The notes under the pieces: model-generated
The model's database searches: none
What the model was told of the DNA's origin: nothing
Seen by the model: only the letters and a program-made list of their open reading frames with translations
Shown here: positions 1 through 11,400 of the stretch, piece after piece
How the letters are laid out: every line of letters begins with the position of its first letter
Position numbering within the stretch: the stretch's first letter is position 1
Made by a program: the position numbers and the translations under genes
NCBI GenBank assembly: GCA_012064415.1
Contig: SSNU01000220.1
Span: 124,001 to 188,000 of the forward strand
Origin: Gyrodactylus bullatarudis
Taxonomy: Eukaryota > Platyhelminthes > Monogenea > Gyrodactylidea > Gyrodactylidae
DNA length: 64,000 bases
Direction: 5' to 3'

Positions 1-3000
1 GAAGTTTCGAAAGGTCCTATGAGGAAGAAAAATATCGAAAATCGAATCCTATATCGGCATGTGTTGTTCACACATCTGTATTTAACACTAAAGTCTCATT
101 AAAGGACAGTAAAAATATGAACTTAATTTAAAATGGAAATTTAATTGGAATATGACCAATAATGGCAATTTCGGTGAAATCGAAATAGGGGATAATTGGT
201 TGCAATGATACGGAAAGAGAAGAAGACTTTCATAAATTATTGACTTAGCAGATGGTTAATTTCAGGTTATTTTCGTGTTTGATTTTTCCTATAGGCAATC
301 TGATTGGTTTTAAGGTTTACTTAATTTTTAATGGTTTTTTAGATCTGGACCAATAGGAATACCAAGGTTTTTAGATAAAATTGAAGAGAGTTCAGATTAC
401 AAGCGTCTAATTTGCTAATACCCGATATGAGCACAAATATTGCTCACATGTTGTTAAAAATAGAAAAAATCTATCTGACGAGAATTAAGCAATATTTTTC
501 GAAAATAAGCAAAATTGAAAGATATCAAATCGTATTTTTCCTGGATAGAAAAGTTATCTTACTAAAAACACTACTAATAGAAATAAAACTGTATTTGTAG
601 TAATCTAAAATTAATCCAAGACGATAAAAGTTTGTGTTTTTTCAAAAAAGTATATCAGTTAACTGAAATTGTAACAAATACTCACCATTTGGTCAGAGGG
701 GTTCTGTCCATAAAACATGGCGCATTTTTCTCTATTCCTCCGGGATAATATTCACAAGTGAGAGTTAAAAAGTTTCTTTTTCTTCTTACTCAATGCAGGT
801 GACATTATTTTTTACTATTTATTTTAATAACAATAAAAATACATTTATTCAATAGTAAACATTAAAAGATATTTGTTTTCTCTCTTACTTCTCTTGTTTT
901 TAGTTTAAATGTAACCGGTTTACCTCTAAAATTTTTAACAAAAAGAGTTTATAAATAAAGTCTGAATTTTGGGAAAATTCCAAAAATCTACTCTAAAGAA
1001 TTTCATTCTTCCCTGGTCAATCCTAACATAACTACGCAGTAGACTGATAGATACAATTGGTTTTCTTGATTTCTTAATTAGACTCAACACATTAGAATAC
1101 AAGTGCATCTCATTTTAATTAAAGATTCAAGAGTTTTAAATATTTTTAAAATTCTAATATCAGATTCGTTTTGTTTTCCGCGTTCATCTGATTTGGTTCT
1201 TCATGAAAATCTTATTTTCTAATTTTTGTGAGTTTCGCAGTACATGATTTAAGCTTCAAGTCTCGTATATACTCCTAAGGGATCAAAAATTGTTTTAATC
1301 ATGAATTTTTTAATCTCTGAAAAATTCAGAGCATCAGAATGAGATGGCTTAAATTTATTGGCTGTGAAACTTTTACAGTATATAAATTTCAATCCGTATA
1401 AGGTCAAGAGAGATCTGTTGAAATACAATCACTAGAGCACTGCTCTTGTTTTTATGGATTTTTTTAACACGTAGAAGTGTGTTCAACTCTTTTAGATAAG
1501 CTTGAGTCTCAAATATATTTGAATTCTGAGTCGATATTCATAAATTAAGAAATGGAAATATTGTCGGATTGGTACAGTTGGTATAGTGACGAAACTTATT
1601 AATAATCATTACGAGAAGAGTGCAATTCTCAGCCCAATTAAAATCAGCTACAGTATTTATAGTCCCATTTATATTTTTAAGAATTAATTTTTAGATAAAA
1701 ATAAGAAATTTTTCGACTCTTAGATTAAAGTATTTGTTGTATCCTGTAAAAGAACACTATGATTTGTAATATTATTAACCATTTCGATACCTGTTCAAAC
1801 TGACATTTTCCAATGACTTTGAAACATTTTTTCATGATTATTTTTTGATAGTATATATCAAAAACTATTTAAGTTTCCTATCATACTATATTTTTGCTAG
1901 CCAGGCATAAGAATGCCTTAGATATTTGAACTTTTTAAGAAGGAAGTAAAATTCGTTAATTCATGATTCGTTTTGATCGAAATTATTAGACTTATCAATG
2001 TTCAGAGATAATAAGATTAATTTCCGTAGAAGTTAAATATTCAGTCTAAATAGCTAATCCAAAACAAGGTATATTTTTATGCATGAAATCAATGAGCAGT
2101 TCCATCAGGAGTCTCGTGAAAACCCCATTTTTACCTTAGATTTTCAATATCTCGGTTATTTTGTAATAAAATCGAATGAAATTCAAAAGATATTCTTTTT
2201 GACATTAATTGAGTCTTCGAAACAATTAACTTTCAAATAAATTCCTTTATTGGCATATTTTCACTCTAAATTACTCACCAGTAGATGGGAATTTCAATAT
2301 AAATCAGACTCATCATCACATTTTAAGTAATTCTGTGAGAGAATTACGCCTTAAACTTTCTTCGTTTAGCTATGGTATCGAAAGGGTTAATCTTGTTACC
2401 AATCTTGCTCGTCTAACTTTTTTGAAAAAGAGTGGTGCTCTAATAATCACTCTTTATCTCCTCATCAATTGGGTTTTGTCAAAAATCAATCTTATAGAAT
2501 CTTGTAGATATTGGGAAAACATCATGTGATGATTTATAATCCGTCAAAAAAAATTTTAGTAAAATTTAGTAATGACTACTGAATAAACTCTAAAGCCTTA
2601 ATTTCCTCGGTTTCATATGAAAGCTGATTGGAAGATATTATTCATCATCATTTTTAGACTACTAGAGGCTACTGTTGATAAAAATTCAATCGAAAAGAAC
2701 TTCAATGTTTGATTTCAAGTGAAATTATTACTGATCGATAAATTATGAGTGAGCAGAGCATCATATTTTTAAGATCAGAAGGCACTTATTTATTTTCATA
2801 ATTTTGTCATGATTTTCAAATTTGCTTATATTCGCTTATCGAAAAGACTCAGACTTTTACGGAAATCTTTTACTGTGAGACTCAGAATTTCTGTGTCAGA
2901 ATAATACTTATTATGCTGTTATAAGTATTATTATCATCGTTACTTAAAAGTAGAAACATGAGAAAGAAAATAAAAATTAAAGATTTAAAAAAATTTAATT

Positions 3001-3014
3001 TCTCATTGGGAAAT
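1..3014. other. No recognised gene; AT-rich intergenic sequence
   Basis: The short open frames here (about 60 codons, some starting at non-ATG codons) show no domain, no codon bias and no plausible splice partners. The one structure I see is an old repeat at about 2041-2530, which is similar in inverted orientation to about 31181-31540 and is listed separately. Nothing else is supported. Confidence 0.6.
2041..2530. repeat. Diverged interspersed repeat (inverted relative to about 31181-31540)
   Basis: Several stretches here are reverse complements of stretches at 31181-31540. Examples are a segment with AGCTATGGTATCGAAAGGG near 2370 against CCCTTTCGATACCACGGCT near 31190, and matching segments around an AATGAGCA/TGCTCATT motif. 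The order is preserved, so this is one repeat family with two old copies. No coding capacity was recognised. Confidence 0.5.
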
Positions 3015-4150
3015 TCAAATAACTGAATTGGTCTTGTAATACATTCTGAGTTTTCTGGCCACATAGCTGATATAATGTATACTTGGACGCTTGCTTTGAT
3101 CCAATACTAAGCAGGAATCAATTAATTTAATAAGCTGTAAAAATAAATAAAATGTTATGCTTTAGATTAATTATAAATATTCCTGATAACTTTCTCAAAA
3201 GTTGACATGTGGTAAGAATACATTTCCCTCGTTTACATAGCCCCGCCCACTAATGGATTTTTTTTCAAGTATCTTGAATGATGCTAAAACATTTCATCAA
3301 TGATTCCCGTTGCCATTGGCAGCAAAAACAACAAAATTGTTTATAAAGTAATCAATGCTTTAAATTTCTACTTACATGTTGTGAATAAGCCTGATTATCG
3401 AGTCTGGGATATGAACACGATAAGATTTTTTGTCGAAGCCCAGTGATATTCATTCCATGTTCGTAAAACGGAGAATTAAGTGCAGCCATTTCGTAGAGAA
3501 GACATCCCAATGACCAAATATCAGCTGGGTATGAATACTTTTGTTCAGCTATTCGTTCTGGACTCATGTAATAAGGCGTTCCCACTAAGGAATATTCGAT
3601 GGGATAGTTCATATATTTACTGAGACCGAAATCTCCTAATTTTATTTGTCCTTGAACAGTTAAGAATATATTCGCCGGTTTAATATCTCGGTGCAGAATA
3701 GATTTCAAGTGAACAAATCTAACAGCACTTGTAATTTGCATATAATATTTCCAAATAAGTTTCTCAGGAAGCAGTTTATTTTTTTGTTGATAAAATTCAA
3801 TCATTTGAGATAAGTTTCCAGCATCAGCTAGTTCTAGAACAATGAAGAAATCTCCACCGTAGAAGAAGCTAGTTCTATACTGGATAATATTTGGATGGGA
3901 GAGATTCTTTAGATATTGAACTTCGTCCAAGCAATCTTGTTTTGATTTTGAATCTTGCATTTTAGAAATCTATAAATATTTTTAACCTTTCAAGTCTTAC
4001 TTGAATATGTTTCAAAGCTACAAACTCCTTCGTTAAAAAAGAATAAGCTCTATGTACAGATGAAAACTGACCGGCTCCTATAATTTTATCGATTTCAAAA
4101 GATTTTGGAGAAATATTCTTCGTGTTTTCATTTTGAGAGAATTCTGACAT
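3015..4150 (-). CDS. NEK6/7: NEK6/7-type NIMA-related serine/threonine kinase, three exons
   Basis: Exons on the minus strand are 4001-4150, 3376-3969 and 3015-3134, all phase 0, giving about 287 residues (NEK7 is about 302). Introns are 31 nt (3970-4000) and 241 nt (3135-3375), with GT-AG ends. Visible motifs are the glycine loop IGAGQFSSVHRAY, the VAIK-type lysine in VALKHIQ, LELADAGNLSQMI, the catalytic loop HRDIKPANIF, DFG in GDFGLSKY, and the activation segment SLVGTPYYMSPERI. The last exon encodes a KRPSIHYISYVAR-like tail that matches the end of NEK6/7. It overlaps a longer out-of-frame ORF, so it is easily missed. Known family role: mitotic kinase acting downstream of NEK9 in spindle assembly and cytokinesis. 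The start codon is 237 bp from that of divergent SF3B2, suggesting a shared promoter. NEK6 and NEK7 cannot be separated. Confidence 0.9.
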
Positions 4151-4386
4151 TCTGAAAATGTACTAAAGTCAATATGATAAAGTTTTCTCTTTGCAACATC
4201 TACTGCCACATTGTAACTGATTGTAAGGATGAAAATACACGATAATCATATTGCCAAAATTATAAACAAAACATTGAATTACCGCTAAATCAATTGACAA
4301 GCTTTCAAACACTGAATTATCACTTAACAAAACTAAATATGTTATAATACTATATTATTTTAAACTCACGAAGTAATAGTAGAAAA
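4151..4386. promoter_or_regulatory. Bidirectional NEK6/7-SF3B2 intergenic promoter region
   Basis: This 236-bp gap separates the start codons of two divergently transcribed genes and must hold both core promoters and 5' leaders unless leader exons lie elsewhere. It is AT-rich. I cannot identify a convincing TATA box or initiator, so only position supports the call. Confidence 0.4.
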
Positions 4387-6588
4387 ATGGTTGTTTCGGA
4401 AGAGATTGACATCGAAATTAAGAAAAGTACACTTCACGCTATTAAGAAGCAGAAAGAAAAGAATAAGAAGAAAAAGGAGAGAAAAAAGATTCAAAAGTTA
4501 AAGAAAAAAATTGGTGACACTTCTCTGCCATCAAATCCTGAACCCTATAAAAAGATTCAAGAAATAAAAGTCCCTGAGTTCGAACTTAAAGGAGCTTTTG
4601 AAAGGTTTAAATTAAATCTGGAAGATGAAGCTGATAAAGAACTACCTGACCATAAAGAAATCAATTTAAAAGCTAGAACAGCTGAAATTCTTGCTCAAGA
4701 AGCTGCTGACAAGGCTGCTTCTAAATCCAAGTACCCTGCCGAAGAAGATGATGATGAAGGTAAAGGAGATAAAAAAGCGACCGACAAACCTCTCAGTAAG
4801 AAGAAATTGAAACTTTTGAACAGACCAAGTATTGCTTTACTTAAGAAGTCCGTGCCTCGCCCAGACGTAGTTGATATGTACGATGTTTGTGCTAAAGATC
4901 CCCTTCTTCTCGTATATTTGAAAAGCTATAGAAATACTGTTCCAGTTCCTCGTCACTGGTGTGCCAAGCGTAAATATCTTCAGGGAAAAAGAGGTTTTGA
5001 AAAGCCTCCTTTCCGCCTTCCTGATTATATCGCCCGTACTGGTATTATGGAAATGAGACAAACAGTACAAGACAAAGACACTGACAAAAGTCTCAAAGCG
5101 AAGATGCGTGAAAAGATTCGACCAAAAGTTGGCAAAATTGATATTGACTATCATAAACTTCACGATGCCTTCTTCAAATATCAAACAAAACCCTATTTAA
5201 CTGTCCATGGAGAACTCTATTATGAGGGGAAAGAATTTGAAGTAAAGTTGAGAGAAAAGAAACCCGGCAATTTAACAGAGGCTCTAAGGATAGCTTTGGG
5301 TCTTCCTACTGGAGCAGTAAGCAACAAAATTTTTTTGATAATTTAAATATTACTCTCTTTTTTATGGCAGAACTAACATTAATTTTTTTCTAGAATGCAG
5401 ATAAATACCCTCCTCCTTGGTTAATTGCCATGCAACGTTATGGTCCTCCACCATCTTATCCAACTATTAAGATACCCGGTCTTAATGCTCCTATTCCGCC
5501 TGGATGTGCCTTTGGCTATCATCCTGGTGGTTGGGGTAAGCCTCCTGTCGACGAACTGGGTCGTCCTATCTATGGTGATGTTTTCGGTAATGGAGGTAAC
5601 GTTGCTGGCGCCCCACCTCCTCCTCCTCCTATTAATATGCCTCAAAATCAAGCAATTATTGACCAGGATACTGCTATATCAAAGGGTAAAATAGCCTATT
5701 GGGGTGAATGGGAATCAGATGAAGAATCTGATGACATGGCTAGTGATGCTGAAGATAACTCTGAAGAAGATAATGAAATGGACATTGGTGATGAGCCTGC
5801 AGCTCCAATGGAAGAAGCCGAAGATGACGCTGAAAAAGCAGTCCCTATCAAGGATGCATTTGGTATCGCTACACCTGGCGGTGGCTATGTAACTCCTAGT
5901 GGCACAGCCAGTCTTCCAGTGGGTGCCACCAGCCTTGATCCAGCAAATATTGAGTTGCGAAAGAAGAGTATTGAAGATAGTATGGATAATGCTGATGGTC
6001 TAATGACACCACTTACTGGTAATCAACTCTACAAAGTACTTCCTGTTAAGGAATCCAAAGTTGCGACTAATGAAATTATGGGCAGTACCATGTTGTATGA
6101 CACTACCAAATTATCCGAAGAAGAAAAAGTTAATCGTCTCGAAGTAAGTTTTCTCTCATTCCCTCTACTTATAGTTGCATTTTAATATATTCTAAAAAGT
6201 TTTAAAAAATTCATCTTAATGGCGAGTGTCAATAAGTATTATTTGGACTTAAAATATGTTTATATATTTTTAATCCTTGCTACTTTAACTAACCTTTATT
6301 GCGTTCAAGTATTGATTTAATCTATACTTTAATCTAGATATTTCAATATCAGTACTCGATAATTTGTTCTTTACCAATTTTTTTCAAAATTTCTGTTATT
6401 TTCCCAGTTGTCTAAACTTAATTTGATTTTTTATTTATTTTATCATATTATTTTAGCTTGATAACCAAGCGGATCGTACTTCCAAAAAGGGTCAAACCTC
6501 CGAGCAACAACCCGCTTCTGGTGCTAGCAGTCAAAAACCAGCATCATCACAACCGCAAACTAAGAAATACAAGGATTTCAAATTCTAG
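4387..6588 (+). CDS. SF3B2: Splicing factor 3B subunit 2 (SF3b145/SAP145), three exons
   Basis: Exons are 4387-5316, 5394-6143 and 6457-6588, all phase 0 with GT-AG introns of 77 and 313 nt, giving about 603 residues. The protein is a U2 snRNP SF3b subunit that contacts pre-mRNA near the branch point and binds SF3B4. The conserved core is clear: RPDVVDMYDVCAKDPLLLV, PVPRHWCAKRKYLQGKRG, KIDIDYHKLHDAFFKYQTKP and LYYEGKEFE (DUF382 region), then the PSP domain with PPPWLIAMQRYGPPPSYP, IPGLNAPIP and GYHPGGWGKPPVDELGRP. An acidic stretch follows and the protein ends KKYKDFKF, as in animal orthologues. It starts with a lysine-rich coiled segment and lacks the long N-terminal SAP and proline-rich part of the vertebrate protein (about 895 residues). 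The ATG at 4387 is the first in frame; an upstream exon cannot be excluded. Confidence 0.95.
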
Positions 6589-6616
6589 TGATTTTTATTA
6601 CACGTTTTGTTATAAA

Positions 6617-7057
6617 TCAAGCCAAGTTGGCTACTTTATAAATATATTTCATTATATCATAGACTTCACGATCTCTTTGCTCTTTTATCTGACCATGATC
6701 AACCATTAAACCCTCATAGATGGAACCCTTTTCCATATCTGCCTTCCTCAAAGTCATTTCTCGAGTCCAGATACACTCTGGAAATGGCATAAGAGACCAA
6801 GTAATATATTTGCGTTCCAGTGTCACACCATAGTCAAGTATCAAGGGCACTATTACTAGCATAAATATGAACGCGAAAATGACTAGAAAGTCGTACTGAT
6901 GAAATGCAATTATAGCCTTGTACAAAGTCACATTCCCATAAGAATCTTTTATCGGTAGACTGAAACTAACATCATCTCCCATATCCTCAATGGACCCATC
7001 ATCGCCCAACTTTAGAAAAGGACAATCTCTATGGTCACAAGTATCATTTATCGGCAT
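6617..7057 (-). CDS. Unrecognised single-pass membrane protein, about 146 aa
   Basis: The open frame starts at ATG 7057 and stops at 6617. It has a cysteine/aspartate-rich N-terminus (CDHRDCPF), an acidic stretch, one strong hydrophobic segment (about residues 53-78) ending before LDYGVTLERKY, then a charged C-terminal half with PECIWTREMTLRKADMEKGS and a helical tail. The composition and the well-formed topology argue for a real gene. I do not recognise the family. A good splice acceptor (pyrimidine tract then TAG at about 7080) lies just upstream and the frame stays open to it, so there may be a further 5' exon, or the acceptor may serve an untranslated leader. Its 3' end is 28 bp from the SF3B2 stop on the other strand, so the two transcripts must converge or overlap. 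Confidence 0.6.
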   Translation of the reverse strand: MPINDTCDHRDCPFLKLGDDGSIEDMGDDVSFSLPIKDSYGNVTLYKAIIAFHQYDFLVIFAFIFMLVIVPLILDYGVTLERKYITWSLMPFPECIWTREMTLRKADMEKGSIYEGLMVDHGQIKEQRDREVYDIMKYIYKVANLA

Positions 7058-7235
7058 TTGAAGTTTTACCCTTGAAATCTACGATAAAAAGTCAATTTTC
7101 ATAATCAATTTTTATTTTTTATTATTAATGAATAGTAGTAAGAGTTGTAATAATGATACAACATAAAATGAATTCTTGTATATTTCAAAATTATTATTTA
7201 TGTGGTAGAACTTTGTTGAGTTATTCAAATATCTC

Positions 7236-8027
7236 TCAAGTGTTAATAGAGAAAAATTTAAGAAAATCAATTATGTTATGAGAAATAGGAAGCTGACCAA
7301 CCAACTCATATGCCACTCGACATGCGTTTGACGGATTTTTCTCCAGAACTGCTGCCTTTTTAGATAAAATATCACAGATATGCGATCGACATATTTCCTG
7401 AAGTTTGTGCGGTTGATTTCGAATGAGAGGATGTTGACAAATTGGTTCATAAAATTCACATACTTGAGCAGAATTATAAAAATCAATTAGTTGTTGGAGA
7501 CTTTTTGCTTTTTTATGATTTTCTTGATCTTTTTTAACTCCGAAATATGAAAACTGCATTGATCCATCGGGAATCAATTCAATTCTCACGTGAAATACTT
7601 GGGAAAAGCGTACAAAACTAAGGGCAAATATGTAGTCGTTTGAAGAGCTTAAACGAACAAGGAAAGAGCCGTTTGGCCGATTTAATAGAAGGTTATTTGC
7701 TTCATTACAACTAAGAGCACCCCAATAATATGGCAAATTTATTATCTGAACTTGATTGGGCAAGAGTATCTTTCCTATCGAGTTATGAACGTCTTTGAAT
7801 TCTACATTAGGAACATTTGGCGAAGGTTCATCGGTTTCTGATGTTCCTGATTCTGAAGAGTTTTCATGAGATTTTGGATCAACATTAGAATAACGTTTAG
7901 CAAGCAATTTCTTCAGTTGCTTAAAATCAAGATAGTGGATTATATCTTGAATCTTTTGCGATTTTTTACGTTTAAGACTCTTAGAAATAGAAAAGTTCAA
8001 TTTATGGCAAGATTTTTCAGATTCCAT
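7236..8027 (-). CDS. SOCS-like protein: SH2 domain plus C-terminal SOCS box
   Basis: This is a single-exon frame of 263 residues starting at ATG 8027. After a basic, serine-rich N-terminal region of about 95 residues comes an SH2 domain: YYWGALSCNEANNLLL, then GSFLVRLSSSNDYIFALSF with the phosphotyrosine-binding arginine of FLVR, then FHVRIEL. A C-terminal segment starting LQEICRSHICDIL and ending near LPISHNIIDFLKFFS fits a SOCS box (elongin B/C docking followed by a Cul5-box-like LP motif). Known family role: substrate adaptor of a Cullin5 E3 ligase that damps cytokine or receptor tyrosine kinase signalling. The YWG start of the SH2 and its central position resemble SOCS5/6/7 more than SOCS1-3, but I would not assign a subtype. 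Intronless structure is common in this family. Confidence 0.85.
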   Translation of the reverse strand: MESEKSCHKLNFSISKSLKRKKSQKIQDIIHYLDFKQLKKLLAKRYSNVDPKSHENSSESGTSETDEPSPNVPNVEFKDVHNSIGKILLPNQVQIINLPYYWGALSCNEANNLLLNRPNGSFLVRLSSSNDYIFALSFVRFSQVFHVRIELIPDGSMQFSYFGVKKDQENHKKAKSLQQLIDFYNSAQVCEFYEPICQHPLIRNQPHKLQEICRSHICDILSKKAAVLEKNPSNACRVAYELVGQLPISHNIIDFLKFFSINT

Positions 8028-8469
8028 TCAACTCGAAGGGGAATTGGGGATTCAGAAGATCATCGGTGATTTAAATTGTGAAGGAATAAGAACAATGGAG
8101 AAATTCGAAACAATGTTCAGCTTTTTATCAAAGTGTCGTGAACTAATTTGAATTTAAATTGGATTTTGAACAATGATTGTTCAACAATCGGAATAATTTA
8201 TTCCTGATTAATTTACAGAGAATAACTCTAGCTTGTAAATTTTACAATGTAAAGAAATGAATCTATTAAAAATTATGATGAAAATCTTGTATTTAAGAAA
8301 AAATGGATATTCCTAACATGAAAAATCTGTACAAAATCAATTTATGGAATTATCAATTATAGAATTTAATCTCCACTCATTAATTTTTACACTGGTTTAA
8401 TTCAGGAGATAGTGGACCTGAAATATATAATGAATTAAATTAATATTGAAAATCTTATATTGAATTTCT

Positions 8470-11400
8470 TCAAAACACACTTTGTAGATTATTTTCCTCG
8501 CCTGTTGTCATTCGAATATCATCCATCTGAATAAATTTAATAAATCAAGATTTGATAAATATTAAGTCAGAATAGTATATTCGATCTCAAATAAGTGGTA
8601 ATTCTATAGAATTTGTAAAAAATGTTTTTTTCCTTACCGATATGGAAAAAGACCAGGGTAATCTTTGACCTTGAAAATCCAGTATTTGCTTCTTGATAAA
8701 TTTAAAAAATTGAAACGGATTTTTGTAGAAACTGCCAGTTTCTGGGTGATTCTCATTGAAGCTTGTCATTAAAGGACTTATATAGATTGGATAACCAATT
8801 GGGGAATCAGCACTAGAATTGACCAAATTTCTCAACATTGATCGATTACTCTGAATGCTATGACGTTCCTTATCTTGACAGCGAAAATATATTAATTGTC
8901 TCTGTTGGCCAGCCCATAGACCTCGGACACATTCACTGTTTATCTGAATGCAAGTAAAAATAAAAAAAATCATATTAACTTTGAAAACTTTTATATCACT
9001 CACTTTGAATACTTTACTTGTAACGATTTTCTTTTGAAGCATGATGAGTCTATATTTCTCTAGAAACGATTCATTCGACACTCGGCGCAGAGATAAGAGA
9101 CTACAGGCATCACCAAGAATACCAGCCTCCCATTCTTTATCCGACTCAGAGCAGATGACACAATTTTTCTCAAATTCTTTGATAGTCATAAAGAAATCTT
9201 TGGGGTTCTCAGAGATTTCATCAGCAAAGTTTTCCTTAAAAATTTAGATCAAGTCAGAGTACGCAAGTAATAAGGTTGGGTAAAACCAAAATATAAATTG
9301 AAAAATTTTATAATCTTATCATGGTTAAATAAAAATTCCCCAGATGAAACCCACATGGTAAATTTTAACAGTCATCCGGATGGAAGGCAATATCAAATCT
9401 TTGAATACAAAGTTATTAGGATGAAGCCAGCGAAATCCATCAAAGTTTCCTTGGAAGCGTGAATATAGTGATCTTAAAAAACGCTTTATTCCATGGTTAG
9501 AGTCGAGGATCATGCCAGGTTCAAATGAGACTAGCCGAAAACTTATCTGAATAACAGCAATGCTTAGAATGTATGCCGTCCTTTGAAAGTCTTCAAGACT
9601 GAATTCTTGATCTAGGTTATATGTTTGCCAATAAAACATTAAGACAAGTTTCAAGTCGGATAGCATATTCAGGCGTTGATCTAAGTGAGAAGTTAAAAAA
9701 TTTTTAAAAAGATTAAATATTGTTCTTTAATACATACTTCTCTGATGATCAGAAATGAAAAGAAGCAATTCGAAAATTTCCACGAGATCATTGGTTAAAT
9801 TCCGATTGTGTGGATCTGTTGAGTCTTCAGGTACAAACTTTTTGAGAACTTCATCAAAAGAATACTGAGTATTGGATAACTGGCTCCTTTTTATCTTGAT
9901 GGCATTTGAACGTTTCATTTCTTTATTGAATAGAAAAAATATAATTGAAAAAATTATAAATTATTCAAAGAGAATTTCAGCTTGGTAGATAACTAATAAT
10001 TCTCAGTCTAACTTTACGATCAGAATACTTTTCGCTCAAATACAATACTAATGATACCATCAGTTACAATTTTGATGGGTATAAGAAGATAAATGGCTAC
10101 GTGAACTCTAATAGATTTTTATAAAGCTGGAGAGAATTTTGATTACGATAGAGCATTTGATTTTCCGAGTATCGAAACAAAAAAATTAGCCATTTTCAGG
10201 GTCTAAATATGGCCATTTTTTTGGGCCATAACTCCTAAGCTAAAAGTTGGTTTCGACCAATATTATTTGTTATCAGCATATGCTTGAACCATATGAAATC
10301 TTCAATCTTAGCAATGACTCATGAAAAAAATTCTTTGGCTCTTAAAGGGCTAAATAGTCAAGAATAAGAAATGTAAAACAACAGTTAACAGATGGAAAAA
10401 GGAACCAATATCAGTTTTATGAAAAATGAACCTGATTTCTAACAAGGATATTACGAGTTAAATATTCACGTAAATTTTCATAAACGTCCGAGAATCCTCT
10501 TAAGTTCATAATTCTGAATTATTAATTCAAAATTAAAAAGTTGGAAGAAAATATTTTAAATCACTAGATATACAATGTACATTGAACATTTCTTAAAGGA
10601 TTATCAGTAGTGTCACTTTAAAAATGATATAATTTTAAAAAGTCAATGAATATAATAATTTACAAATTCTTAAAGAAAAAAACACCAAAACTCTCCAATA
10701 AATAGCAGAAATAGAGAGAAAAGTGAAAAAGCTCACATGGGCCAGGGGAGTTGAAGATTATATGAGTAGTTTTTTTGAACACACAGATTGGGTTTGTATA
10801 GGTTAATAAAGAATTTCTCTTTAACAAGGATAGTTATTTAATACCAACATGAAACTCACTGTTCGACTCAGGAAATTCTTTCTTCCTCTCTGTATTCCAT
10901 TTATAGAGTTTGAGCAATTTGGAAAACTTTTCATCTCTCAAGATTTCATCGGTCAACCCGAGAATTTCAGTAATATTTTTCATTTTGAAAATGTAATATA
11001 CAATCGTCTGAGGAATGAAAATGATAGAAAATGATAGAAAACATTGAAAATGAATCAGTGAGACAACAGACCTTTTCAAAAAACTTCAAAAAGAGCCTCT
11101 GAAAGTCGGGTATTTGTAAGGAAGTAGAGACGTTAATATCGGATATTGAATAGGCTAGGAAGGCATAGGGATGTGTAACTGGCAGCCAAGAGTGGAAACG
11201 CAATTTCAGCATTACTCTTGGTAGTAAAAGGTAATAGTGGAAGGTATGCTTGAACCAGTTCGTTAAACGTCTTTTCATCGTGTGAAACCTACGAATGAAA
11301 GATTCGTCTGGAAACGAAACCTCTGCTTCTGTATTTCTCTTTCTTCCATAAACTGGGAAAATGTTTTAAAATTAAAATTTCTATCCTGTTGAAATAATCA

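Noticed and set aside
2882..3064. Open frame of 60 codons on the minus strand
   Set aside because: The NEK6/7 terminal exon occupies the same bases in another frame with clear homology; this one is a shadow.
5421..5892. Several overlapping frames on both strands in SF3B2 exon 2
   Set aside because: Shadows of the proline- and acid-rich SF3B2 coding sequence.
9733..9755. CTGATGATCAGAAA resembles a hammerhead core
   Set aside because: It lies at a pecanex copy A exon edge, is a short palindrome (TGATCA), and the flanks cannot form stems I and III.
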